Below, one piece after another: positions 45,813-55,883 of a DNA stretch of 64,000 nt (position 1 is the first letter of the stretch; each line of letters opens with the position of its first letter). The notes under the pieces were generated by a model, which was not told the DNA's origin, searched no databases, and saw nothing but the letters and a program-made list of their open reading frames with translations. The position numbers and the translations under genes were made by a program. This stretch comes from Paramarasmius palmivorus (taxonomy: Eukaryota; Basidiomycota; Agaricomycetes; Agaricales; Marasmiaceae). The stretch is taken from positions 240,767 to 304,766 of the forward strand of contig JAYKXP010000070.1 in assembly GCA_037176845.1 (NCBI GenBank). The letters are read 5' to 3'.

Positions 45813-47995
45813 ATGGTCCCCATCCTCAGCATCTTGGCCGCTGCGCCTCTCCTATGGCTCTTCATCCGTCGCGTTATCATGAGGCGCAGACAACGAGGGT
45901 TACCGCTACCACCAGGGCCCAGAGGATTTCCGATTATAGGAAACATGTTCGACGTCAAAATACGCAAAGACCAGCCACGCTGGGTAACGTATCGAGATTG
46001 GTCTCGACAACACAACAGCGATATCGTCTATGTCAACGTTTTCGGTGAACATATGGTCATCCTGAATTCGTTGAAGTCTACGGCTGAGCTCTTGGAAAAA
46101 CGATCCGGCAACTACTCGGATCGTCCCCGTGAGTATCGCCCGGCTTTTGACCGCCTGTTCTTTATACTTAGTGTTTGTCAGCAATGTATATGGCGAACGA
46201 TCTCATGAAATGGGAATGGGACTTTGTCCGTGAGTGAACGTGGCTTCGCACTAGGGCGCATCTGATCATCATCTTTAGATATGAAATATTCTGACGAATG
46301 GAGGCAAGAGGGCTAAAATTGATAGATGTTCGGGCACTGATACCAAAATCTGTGCATAGGCTTCATCGAAAGACTTTTCATCAATACTTCCAGAGTCGCA
46401 ACGCACCCGAATTTTACGAAGTTCAGAGAGCTGCGTCGCTCGCCGTGCTGCAGAAACTTGTATCGGATCCAGACAACTACAATGTCCACATTAGGCAGTG
46501 AGTCAAACACGTCCTTCATTTACTAGTACTGAATGTCGTATGGCAGTCACGCCGGCTCTATCATCCTGAAGCTGGTCTACGGTTACACTCTTCAGCCTGT
46601 CGATGATCCATATGTCACATTAGCTGCAAAGGCCATGGAAGGATTAGTCGCCGCGGTCAACCACGGGTCTTTTCTCGTCGATTTCCTCCCTATCTTAAAA
46701 TATGTTCCTTGTACGTGAATCTCTCCAGTTAACCCGAGTCACCTCAGGCGACGTCCGATCTGCAGCCTGGTTACCTGGTGCAAGCTTCAAGAGGAAAGCC
46801 GAGAAATGGGCACTTGATTCGATAGCAATCAAAGAACGTCCATGGGAGTGGCTTGCAGCTTCTATGGTGAGGACACTACTGTTCCCATTGAAAGGATACT
46901 TCCTCACAACCATGTACATCTGGAAGGCGGATGGAACTGCGCTACCGTCATTCGCTAGCCGCAATGCGGAGAAGAATCTTGATGATTTTCAGATGGTCGA
47001 AGTGATCAAGAATTGTTCAGCTATTGCTTATTTGGGTGCGTGTATCATGTTCCTGCCATACCTGATAAAGTGACTGAAGCGAGGCATATGTAGCTGGTTC
47101 GGATACCGTAAGTACTTTCCCAGAACAAATACTCGATGATGACTGAAATTAAATTCAATGCAATCGTAGACGGTATCTTTGGCCCTCACATTTATATTGG
47201 CCATGGTACTGCATCCGGAGGTCCAAGCTCGAGCACAGGCTGAAATAGACGCAGTTGTTGGTCCGGCACGATTTCCAGATTTCAGTGATAGGGATCGGCT
47301 ACCTTACGTTGAGGCTTTATTCGCGGAAACGATGAGAATCCATCCAGTTGCGCCGTTAAGTGTCCCGCACAGCTGTATCACAGACGATGTGTACAATGGA
47401 TATTACATTCCAGCAGGTGAGTGGGCTTGAAAAAAACGTCACATATTCTAGCCTGACATTATGATGCAGGTGCTACGGTCGTAGGAAACATTTGGTAAGG
47501 TCAAGTCCCCTAAAATGTCGACATTGTCCTCATTCTACAAGGGCAATCATGCACGATGAGACACTGTATCCCGAGCCATCAGCTTTCCGACCAGAACGCT
47601 TCGTTAAAGAGGAAGGTAAAGAATTACAACCACATCCCGAACAATTTCTCTTCGGATTCGGTAGGAGGTGCGTTGTATCCTTCTTTGCACATATAACAAA
47701 TTGACCGGAGCGCAGAGTCTGCCCTGGGAAATATCTCGCGGCGAACTCAGTCTGGCTCCTTATTACATACCTACTTTCGACGTTCGACATCAAGAAGCCA
47801 CTTGATAAAGATGGGAAAGAGGTTGACCCCGCAGTCAAGTATAATGACGGTCTTGTTAGGTGTGCAGTCAATGAACTTCTAGTATTCACTCAGAATCTCA
47901 CCGGAGTATTCAGCCATCCAAGCCATTTTACATGTCGCTTCATTCCCCGTTCGGAAACGGTAGTAGAACGCATTCAAGGTACCACCCAAGAGTAA
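45813..47995 (+). CDS. Cytochrome P450, tandem copy 1
   Basis: ER-anchored P450 of a type expanded in Agaricomycetes. The anchor VPILSILAAAPLLWLFIRR is followed by the hinge RGLPLPPGPRGFPIIGNMFD. Further blocks are VFGEHMVILNSLKSTAELLE, MYMANDLMKWEWDF, LHRKTFHQYFQSRN, VYGYTLQPVDDPYV, the K-helix AETMRIHPVAPLSVPH, DETLYPEPSAFRPERF and the heme loop FGFGRRVCPGK split by an intron. The last intron (47870-47913) gives the expected end CRFIPRSETVVERI. About twelve introns, one of them GC-AG (46304-46359). Start at ATG 45813; the upstream in-frame GTG is not used. All catalytic motifs are intact. The substrate is unknown. Confidence 0.85.
46304..46359 (+). other. GC-AG intron in P450 copy 1
   Basis: The exon ends TGG AG and the intron starts GCAAGAGGG and ends GTGCATAG, restoring W-R-L-H-R-K. 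Read-through meets a stop after three codons, and no GT donor fits. The paralogue has a GC-AG intron at the same place. Confidence 0.6.
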
Positions 47996-48545
47996 CACTT
48001 ATTTGGTGTGTTCCGCTTTCCCAAGCATGATACCCGCTGATAGCTCAGATTTTTGGCAGAATATCGTGCTAGAGATCCTATCAGCTCAGATGACGCTGAA
48101 TATTTGTTCCCAGATAGATAACGATTATATCGACCGATTTTGTACATTATCCATATATTTTCCGGAGTGCTTCGGCTGACAGCTTCGCCGGGGATAGACT
48201 GAAAATCTCTCTCAGCTAACATGGACGTACGTACTAATGACTCTTTTCCAGTCTGCTAATATCACCTTTTATAGCACGAGGATGAAACACTGGGCTCGTC
48301 TGGCGCAACACACTTCGACCGTCACAGTCTCAACGCTGACCTTGAACCAGAATCCAATGCATTGACGTTGGATGATCGGCTCGAACTGTCGTAGTCTCAC
48401 TGTGCATAATGGGCACTGCGAAGTCAGAGATAGCTGGTCAGTAGACTTTCTTAAAAGTTTCAACGGCCCGGGGTGTATTACTATCATGGCTTCTTCATTC
48501 TCCGAACTGTCAGAAATGTCACAACCGACGATATAAAAGGTCGCA
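47996..48545. other. 550-bp intergenic region between tandem P450s
   Basis: No gene. A TATA box (TATAAAAG, 48532-48539) lies only 7 bp before the first ATG of the second P450, much closer than in the first copy. Confidence 0.45.
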
Positions 48546-48998
48546 ATGCATATGATAGTGCACCAATGTTTCCTAATCCTCAGCATCCTGACAATTCTGT
48601 CTTTTATATGGCTCTTCATCCGTCGTGATGCCTTGAGGCATAAGAAACGAGGTTTACCGCTGCCGCCAGGCCCCACAAGACGACCGATAATAGGCAATAT
48701 GTTCGACGTCAAACAACGCAACCACCAACCACGTTGGGCGACATATTGCAACTGGTCTCTTCAGCACGGAAGCGATATCATTCACGTTAGCGTGTTTGGA
48801 GAACCTATGATCATCCTCAATTCGTTGCAGGCTACAAATGAGCTTCTGGAAAAGCGGTCCGGCAACTATTCAGATCGTCCTGGTGAGTATCTATTATCTT
48901 AGTATCTTTGACGGTGCTTTCCTCACAGTATATGCCAGCAATGTACATGGTCAACGACCTCATGAAATGGGATTGGGACCTTGCCCGTAAGTGACCGT

Positions 48999-49041
<43 letters not shown>

Positions 49042-52000
49042 TGGTACGAGACTTGTAGTCAACGACTACCCGCACTCTAACCGCGTGTAGAGTCGGGGAG
49101 TCGCGGCGTAAAGGGTCCTAGGACTATGCGACCTAGGAGAGGTGGACAGGACCGTGCGACAAGCGCACCGGGAAATGATGGAGCGGCGAAATGTACGAGG
49201 GGACAACCACCCGGGGAAATGCTATGCACGACCGGTGTAGACAGTGTGGGACTGAGGAGGAGTGGACTTTGTTCCACTATCATTGTAGCACCTTGTTGAG
49301 GTGTATCAGAGCGAGATTGAAATCGGATGGGGCAATGTCATGCTGCTCGCTAGTGTGTTGAGAAATATTGAATATTAGTTGCGCAATTCCTCCATACCCA
49401 CTAAAACCTCGGTGGCCAGATTAGTTGGCCAGTCCCCTGGTATCGCCGACTGATTCTTTAAAAGCTTCGCCCAAGTTCGCCGAACTAGGGCAGGGTCTAA
49501 AGCGCGTTTACCGTACGTTTGCTCGTTTGTGAGCATTCGGTCAAAAAGTAGTCTCTTGTTAATAATAGCAATGCAGCGGTTCTTTACTTCTGAGGGGGTT
49601 GGCCACTCTTTCCCTCCTATGGTGGATTCGCACCTGACTTTCCAAAGCATCAGCGCCGTTTCCGATACAAGGATAGAGAAAAGGCGAGCTATCGCCTGAT
49701 CATGAACATCTGGAACTTGCAACATAACTATATGAGTGTATATTGTACGGATAGTTGAATAGTTCGGAGAGTCAAGTTAGGGTCTATATAAACCGGCCCT
49801 CCAACAATCTGAGCGGTCTCCAAACTATCTGACACAATGTAGTCCTATATAGTATGGCAAAAATGAGGAAGAAATCAGATCAACTCAGCGCAGGAATAAA
49901 TCCGAACCAATCATGACTTGGGTCAAATGACTCATTTCACGAAACGTGGCCGTTTCTCCTGTACTCGTTTCGTTCTCGTTCAGGCTTTTTAATAGAAAAT
50001 CTTTTCAATATCGAATCTATCTATTGACATCATGCAGTGCAACCACTTTAGTCTACTTAAGAAAAACGGGCAACAGGTACATCCACGCGGACACGGGTCG
50101 TCATTGGTGTCTGAATCTTGAGCCGCACTGTATAGAGATCGTCTTGACTGCGGCGTAACTGGGTTTGAAGGTCAATGATGGTCCGGGTGTTTTCATCCAA
50201 GAGGTCCATAGGCAGCCTGTGAGCTACATTGTTAGTACGATTCTATGTACTGAAGGAACAGAGACGTACTTGTTCTCCTCTTCTTCCTCAATCTCTCTCT
50301 TGATCTTGACGGTACACGTCTTGGCCAGCGTGTTATCGTGGCTTACAGCCTTAGCAGCTAGACGGACAACGGAGAGCATCAGAATCGTCACGATTGATTA
50401 GAAACAATAGGCCATACCTTGATTTTTCTCCTTTATGCCTGCGTACATAGTATCCCCCGCTTGGTTGTAATAATCGGCAACGTATGATTGTGAGTCAGTC
50501 TGGGAATCCAGGGCACCACCCGGTTCATAGTACCTAGTTCAAGGTGTAAGGATAAGTTTTTTTTTTCAGTGAATGTCATCGATTATTGCGCTCACTTTGA
50601 GGTAACACTCGTCGCTTTACAATGAGAACACACACGCTTGTCTTCCTGGTCAACGGCTTGTCTCTTCGGGTTCAGATATCGGCAAGAGCGCGGCGTTTCA
50701 TGGTTGAAGTCTAGGGGATAGTGCAACGGAGGGGAAACTGAAAGAGTGCGAGAAGAATTTCATCCGGCTTTATACCGTCGTCGCGGACAAAGGGCAATGT
50801 CGTTATGTAATTCTTGGTCACTTGTAGAAACCCCAGAAACTGCGCTGCAAAAGTACTATGGAAGATGATCATTGGAATACACTACCTACATACACTGTAT
50901 CATATAGAAATTATTTTCTAAGCTTAAGACTTAGAGGGAACTTGGTCAACGAGTCGCACAAAGTCAGTTCTTCGGAGAGGCAAATAGCCGAGGACTTCTG
51001 GAAATTCACTCGGCGACGGGCATTGCGACCTTCCACTATCTCAACTATATAGTTTTCCTGGTTCCGACCTACATTCCTGGGCGCGATTATCCCCGTAGAA
51101 AGCTCCGGTAAGACTCAGGCATGCTTCTATCGTTACTATTTCACTACCTAGACTATATAGAAGGGCTCCCGCTATTCCGTCAAAATCAGATTCCAGATGA
51201 AAGAGCGGTAGGCTACAGCCCAATATAAGGCCATAGTTTAACTTTGGCCACTCTGTGCCGTTTCTAGTGAAAAGGGCTCCGACTAAAGCCCATACTTCGC
51301 TTTGATGATTTGCTGAGCATTCGAGTAGGATATGCTCCATAGTTACATCAACATTACAGACAGTACACCTTACACGATCTTCAGCACCTGGAATATGGCG
51401 GAAGAATTTGCTTAGCTTGAACGAGTCATGTATAGCCGAATATAGGAACTGTTTAGGTTGGCGAAAAATGTGTGGTTTACGGATAGACAGCCATACATCC
51501 TGGCGTCTTGGAGTATTTCTTGTGTGTTCGAACACTGCTTTTTGTATAATCTCAAGGTTTTTATTGGTTCCTTTACGTGGTACAGGTTGTTTAAGGGAGC
51601 GAATTGCTCGGTACGCCGTCTGTTGTGTGAGTGACGTCACCTTGAGGCCTCGAAGGCGTAGTAGAGGTGGGATATACAGGCTAAGCTTGTCTGGAGAGGC
51701 TTTCGACAGAGCTTGCTGTGCTAGCTTGTTTGCTTCAACAGGGAGGGAGTCAGGGTTGTGTATGAGATATGTTGGTGCTGGCCGGGAGCGCAATGCCGCA
51801 ATTGCAGCTCTCCAGCATTCCGGCGCTGTTAGTTTGGGGAAGTTGTTATCTTCCAGGTAAGGGGTGCGATCGATAAGCAGGGAGCGAACATTCTTGTTGG
51901 GTAGAGAGAGTACCAGTGGGATTTTCGGGGGGGCGGCACGCACAGCTAGGATAATTGTGATAACCCCTGCTGTAATGTGGTCGCGGCAGAGTTCATAAGG

Positions 52001-55000
52001 TAGTAGCATTGCGGTATTCCTAATGTCGTTTACTTCAAAGAAGACTGCAACTCCTAGACGGGCATATTCTACTCCAGGTTGTCGAGTTGATGCAGTGGTG
52101 CAGAAGGCCGTGGTAAAGGGGGGTAGTTGAGTAGGTTGTGGTGGAGGACGTGTAGGGCGTGGAGCACTATGTATCCGGTCAGGGTATGTCTTGGTGAGAA
52201 CACGGAAGCAGCTTGCCAGATTGTTTGTTTTCATGTTCTTCTCAAACAAGTCCTCCTCCTCCGTCCCTGGGGGGTGGTCTGGTTGGTTTTGCATCGTTGG
52301 GTGCGTGATTGTTTGTGTTCGAGGAATCCAGTGATTGTGAAGTTGATTCAACCGGCTTCGGGCCTCTCTAAGACATCGGTGGGGATGTGCACACTCACAA
52401 AGGAGTCGGTCTTGAGAGCAGGGTGTACAGGGGCAGTTGTTGTTTGGTATATGATCAGGGTGTTCGATTCTGGAAATGTAATCAATAGCCTCGCCGACTG
52501 TAATGATTCGGTGGTTTTCCCGCAGGCACTTACTGAATTTAGAGTTATTGACCTGTCGTTTAGCTGGGTTTTCTGCAAAATGGTGCCATAAGTTCATTCT
52601 ACGCTGTGTTAACGTGTCTGGTTCCAGGGAGGCGATTTCGCTGCCATACTTTTTTGCTACTGTATACAAGGATCGCAGGATGGGAGGAAGTTCTTGTTTT
52701 CGCACACCCCATGTCTGTGTGAAGGGGCTTGTTCTGCAGATTCCATCTACCGGTGCGCTCTTAAGTCGGTGGTGGTCAAGAATCTGGTCCGCAATTACTG
52801 CCCACGTGGCCCGTGGTTCTTGTACGTAAAAGGAGAATCTTCGGAGTGCGATGGCTTCGTTTCGGGCCTTCAGTGATAGTACCTTCTTTCCTCCATCGGA
52901 GAAGGGTGCTGCGATGATGTCCTGATTGAGAGAAGGGTGCGCGCCACTCCAGAAGAAGTTTTGTGACGATTTATGCAGATGTTCTTCAACCGGTTTTGGC
53001 ATGTCAGAGACCATTGTGTAGTATTGTGTGCAGCCACCAGTATTAATGTTTATCATGTGTCTTTTGGATTCAAATGTTGGATGGTTATTGGCCGCCCTGT
53101 TCAAGCGGGAGTCAACTTTCTGTATCGTTAATGACCATGGTTCACTTTGGTCGACTTTGTTCCCTATTCGGCCTCCAAGAATTCTTGCAGATGTGCCATC
53201 GGAGAGGATCAGGCCATTCTCCAGCGGTGCCGAGAGGTGGTTAAGTTTCCTTGAAGTGACAAGGTTTTCTCGGTACTCTTGTGTACCCACTGGGATTACA
53301 TTGGTCTTCTTGATATTGAACTTTGCGGTTGAGGCATCGCACCAGCGTTGAAGGATCATTTGAAGGTCATCAAAGTTGTCGTCTTCTGAGAGGTAGACAG
53401 TGGTGTCGTCTGCATATAGGGCCACTATGACTCGTTCCATCAGGCCGTCCACTGATAGGCCTTTAAGGTTGGATGATCGGAGCATTTCCGCGAGTGGTTC
53501 AATAGCTAGGTTGAAGAGGAGACATGAGAGTGGGTCACCCTGGCGCACGCCTCTCGTTACTTGAAAGAGTTCACTCATTTCACCATTTATGGCCACCCTA
53601 GTATAGGCATCTGAGTAGAGAGAGCGAACGACGTTTATGAAGTATTCGGGGAGGTTGAAGGCTTCTAGAGTTTTCCACAGGTATGTGTGTGAGATCCGGT
53701 CATAGGCTTTTTCTTGATCTAGTGCTACGATAGCTCCGTTTTTTCCTTCTTGCTCAGCATATGCAACCATCAAGTGTGCAAGGAATACTTGTTCCTCTAT
53801 TCGCCTACCTCTCATGAAGCCTGCTTGATCCTTATGTATTATAGAGGGGGCGACTTCAGCCAGTTTATCCGAGAGCGCCTTGGTGAAGATTTTGTAGTCC
53901 GTGTTGAGGACCGTTATGGGTCTGTAGTTTGCAATGTCGTGGCGTTCACCTTTCTCCTTGTATATTGGGCACATCCAGCCCTCAAGTGACCGTGTTTTCT
54001 CCTTAGCCGTGCATCATTTCATCATCCTCTAGATATGAGATACTCAGACGAGTGGAGGCGAGTCGACCAAAGTTTGAGTTAATCGATGTTTGGACACTGA
54101 CGCGTTTTGGGTGAAGATTGCATCGAAAGACCTTTCATCAATACTTTCAAAGTCGTAACGCACCAGAATTCTACGAAGTTCAGAGAACTGCATCACTTGC
54201 CGTACTACAGAAACTAGTCTCGGATCCAGAACATTACAATGACCACATTAGGCAGTGAGTTCGACACCTCTCTTTATCTACTGGTGCTCAACATGAATCC
54301 AGTCATGCGGGGTCGATTATTCTAAAGCTGGTTTACGGTTACACCCTTCAGCCTGTTGATGACCCATATATCGCATTAGCTGCAAAGACAATGGAAGGGT
54401 TAGCCGCCACAGTGAACCACGGATCTTTTCTGGTCGACTTTCTCCCTATCTTAAAATATGTTCCTGGTATGTGGATCCTGCTGATTGCTGAGCTCGGCTT
54501 CGAGCTGACGTCTGATCAATAGCCTGGTTCCCTGGTGCAAGCTTCAAGAGGAAGGCAACAAAGTGGGCGCTTGATTCCATCACGATCAAAGAACATCCTT
54601 GGGAATGGCTTTCGAAATCTATGGTGAGGACACCACGGTTGATACACATTGCTATACCATTCCATTCATTTCGGAAGGATAATATGAGAAGCCCAAAGCC
54701 TTCTGGCTTTGAACTCTCCGGCGTCTCGCCGGAGAGCTTTCGAGTGTTGGTCTTCAAATCCGAAATGAACGAAATGATATAGCACATAACATTATCTAAC
54801 GTTAAAGATCTTTCAGGCCGACGGAACTGCGCTGCCATCATTCGCCAGCCGTAACGCGGAAAGAAACCTTGACAACCCTGAAATGATTGAAGTCATCAAG
54901 AATTGTTCTGCTGTCGCCTACTTGGGTGCGTTTGTCTTCGCCCTCAATGGATACATCCACTGAAGCTTTCCTTAGCTGGCTCAGATACTGTAAGTTTCTT

Positions 55001-55883
55001 CTGAGAAATATAACGGGATCCCCTGACGCAGTAATTGTAGACCGTATCGGTGGTCCTCACCTTTGTCTTAGCTATGGTATCACACCCAGAGGTACAGGCT
55101 CGTGCTCAAGCTGAAATAGACTCTGTCGTTGGTTCGGAACGACTTCCGGACTTTAGTGATAGGGATAAGCTACCCTACGTCGAAGCAATTCTCGCAGAAA
55201 CGCTTAGGTGGCATCCGACAGTGCCATTAAGTGTCCCGCATCGTTGCATAACGGATGATATCTACAATGGATATTACATTCCAGCAGGTACGTGGTTTCA
55301 ATTACGTTCACATTCCGGCATTCAATATTCAACGTCAACCTTGATACAGGCGCTACTATCGTAGGAAACGTTTGGTAAGTGTGAACCCCTTTAACTATTA
55401 CAACCATGGCCTCAAGATTATCAGGTCAATTATGTACGACGAGACCTTGTATCCCGAGCCATCGGCCTTCCGACCGGAGCGCTTCGTTAAGGAGGAAGGT
55501 AAAGAACTACCACCACATCCGGAGCGATTTGCCTTTGGATTTGGTAGGAGGTACGTTTCCGCCTCTGGCTCCATAGAAACAACAAATGGACTAGTTTATA
55601 GAGTGTGCCCCGGTAAAAGCCTCGCGGATAATTCGGCCTGGATTCTGATTGCATACCTCCTTTCGACATTCGATATGAAGAAAGCACTTGATCAAGATGG
55701 GCAAGAGGTTGACCCTGAGGTCGAGTATAATGACGGTCTCGTCAGGTATGCAGTTAATAACCCCCTAATACGATTTGGAATCTCACTGCACCGTTCAGCC
55801 ACCCTAGTTACTTCCAATGTCGATTCATTCCACGTTCAGAAAAGGCAACGGAGCTCATTCGTGGTGCGAAACAAGAGAATTAG
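48546..55883 (+). CDS. Cytochrome P450, tandem copy 2, interrupted by a LINE in an intron
   Basis: Paralogue of the P450 at 45813 with the same exon layout. The anchor is LILSILTILSFIWLFIRR, then GLPLPPGPTRRPIIGNMFD and MYMVNDLMKWDWDL. The third intron then holds the 5-kb LINE (49004-53983). Exons resume at about 54035 with MRYSDEWR, a GC-AG intron (54058-54116), LHRKTFHQYFQSRN, VYGYTLQPVDDPYI, AETLRWHPTVPLSVPH, DETLYPEPSAFRPERF and the heme loop FGFGRRVCPGK. The final intron at 55746-55798 gives CRFIPRSEKATELI and a stop at 55881. No exon carries a stop or frameshift, so the protein could be made if the enlarged intron is spliced. Otherwise the gene is silenced or cut short. Confidence 0.75.
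48989..49003. repeat. Target site duplication of the LINE, left copy
   Basis: AAGTGACCGTGTTTT directly precedes the poly-T run. It is identical to 53984-53998. Confidence 0.9.
49375..49733 (-). pseudogene. Separated C-terminal part of the LINE reverse-transcriptase protein
   Basis: A frame with ARLFSILVSETALMLWKVRC and YGKRALDPALVRRTWAKLL resembles the C-terminal region that normally follows the zinc-finger segment in this class of fungal LINE protein. It is split from the main frame by the insert and by a one-base frame change near 51100. Removing the insert and one duplicate leaves an open frame across the junction. Confidence 0.7.
49734..51042. mobile_element. 1309-bp insert nested in the LINE, 8-bp target duplication
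   Basis: Flanked by AACTATAT at 49726-49733 and 51043-51050. It interrupts the LINE protein between two parts that should be contiguous. The ends (GAGTGTATA... and ...CACTATCTC) show no convincing inverted repeats. It carries an intron-containing gene fragment. An 8-bp duplication would fit a hAT-type element, but without inverted repeats this is only a suggestion. Confidence 0.55.
50044..50774 (-). pseudogene. Intron-containing gene fragment inside the nested insert
   Basis: On the minus strand a TATA box (TATAAA, 50769-50774) precedes ATG 50722 (MKRRALADI), whose frame stops after nine codons. A shifted frame then runs through four exons joined by good GT-AG introns: LNPKRQAVDQEDKRVCSHC, YYEPGGALDSQTDSQSYVAD, SHDNTLAKTCTVKIKREIEE and LPMDLLDENTRTIIDLQTQL, ending near 50050. 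It has a CxxC pair and a coiled coil. I do not recognise the family. Retained introns mean DNA-level capture, not a retrocopy. Confidence 0.5.
51041..53974 (-). CDS. LINE reverse transcriptase with zinc-finger tail (truncated element)
   Basis: One 977-codon frame. The N-terminal part is already inside the RT domain (MCPIYKEKGERHDIANYRPI), confirming 5' truncation. RT motifs follow: DQAGFMRGRRIEEQVFLAHL, VALDQEKAYDRISHTYLW, GVRQGDPLSCLLFNLAIEPL and the catalytic ALYADDTTVYL. A long linker then a CCHC-type RT zinc finger (CTVCNVDVTMEHILLEC) follow. The last ~15 residues are out of the ancestral frame, and the stop lies at the edge of the nested insert. It copies its own RNA into DNA at a nicked target in autonomous elements; this copy lacks the endonuclease. 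Confidence 0.9.
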   Translation of the reverse strand: MCPIYKEKGERHDIANYRPITVLNTDYKIFTKALSDKLAEVAPSIIHKDQAGFMRGRRIEEQVFLAHLMVAYAEQEGKNGAIVALDQEKAYDRISHTYLWKTLEAFNLPEYFINVVRSLYSDAYTRVAINGEMSELFQVTRGVRQGDPLSCLLFNLAIEPLAEMLRSSNLKGLSVDGLMERVIVALYADDTTVYLSEDDNFDDLQMILQRWCDASTAKFNIKKTNVIPVGTQEYRENLVTSRKLNHLSAPLENGLILSDGTSARILGGRIGNKVDQSEPWSLTIQKVDSRLNRAANNHPTFESKRHMININTGGCTQYYTMVSDMPKPVEEHLHKSSQNFFWSGAHPSLNQDIIAAPFSDGGKKVLSLKARNEAIALRRFSFYVQEPRATWAVIADQILDHHRLKSAPVDGICRTSPFTQTWGVRKQELPPILRSLYTVAKKYGSEIASLEPDTLTQRRMNLWHHFAENPAKRQVNNSKFSKCLRENHRIITVGEAIDYISRIEHPDHIPNNNCPCTPCSQDRLLCECAHPHRCLREARSRLNQLHNHWIPRTQTITHPTMQNQPDHPPGTEEEDLFEKNMKTNNLASCFRVLTKTYPDRIHSAPRPTRPPPQPTQLPPFTTAFCTTASTRQPGVEYARLGVAVFFEVNDIRNTAMLLPYELCRDHITAGVITIILAVRAAPPKIPLVLSLPNKNVRSLLIDRTPYLEDNNFPKLTAPECWRAAIAALRSRPAPTYLIHNPDSLPVEANKLAQQALSKASPDKLSLYIPPLLRLRGLKVTSLTQQTAYRAIRSLKQPVPRKGTNKNLEIIQKAVFEHTRNTPRRQDVWLSIRKPHIFRQPKQFLYSAIHDSFKLSKFFRHIPGAEDRVRCTVCNVDVTMEHILLECSANHQSEVWALVGALFTRNGTEWPKLNYGLILGCSLPLFHLESDFDGIAGALLYSLGSEIVTIEACLSLTGAFYGDNRAQECRSEPGKLYS
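53984..53998. repeat. Target site duplication of the LINE, right copy
   Basis: AAGTGACCGTGTTTT, identical to 48989-49003. It is followed by the rest of the interrupted P450 intron (CTCCTTAGCCGTGC ... CTCTAG). Confidence 0.9.
54058..54116 (+). other. GC-AG intron in P450 copy 2
   Basis: The donor GCGAGT follows TGG AG, and the acceptor GGGTGAAG restores W-R-L-H-R-K. The unspliced frame stops within a few codons (TAA, about 54080). The position is the same as in copy 1. Confidence 0.6.

Larger units (their letters stand above)
49004..53983 (-). mobile_element. 5'-truncated non-LTR retrotransposon (LINE) with poly(A) tail
   Basis: Minus-oriented. The poly(A) tail appears as T at 49000-49040, followed by a 3' untranslated part, the C-terminal coding remnant (49375-49725), a 1.3-kb foreign insert (49734-51042) and reverse transcriptase (51041-53974). 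The 5' end is cut just before the RT core, so the endonuclease is missing, as expected from incomplete target-primed reverse transcription. A perfect 15-bp duplication flanks it. It lies inside an intron of the second P450, starting at intron position +3. Confidence 0.9.

Noticed and set aside
49000..49040. 41-base T run suspected as an assembly artefact
   Set aside because: It sits between an exact target duplication and LINE 3' sequence, so it is best read as the poly(A) tail; its exact length may still be wrong.
51408..52829. Plus-strand open frames of 76-154 codons across the LINE
   Set aside because: Antisense shadows of the 977-codon reverse transcriptase frame; no independent motifs.
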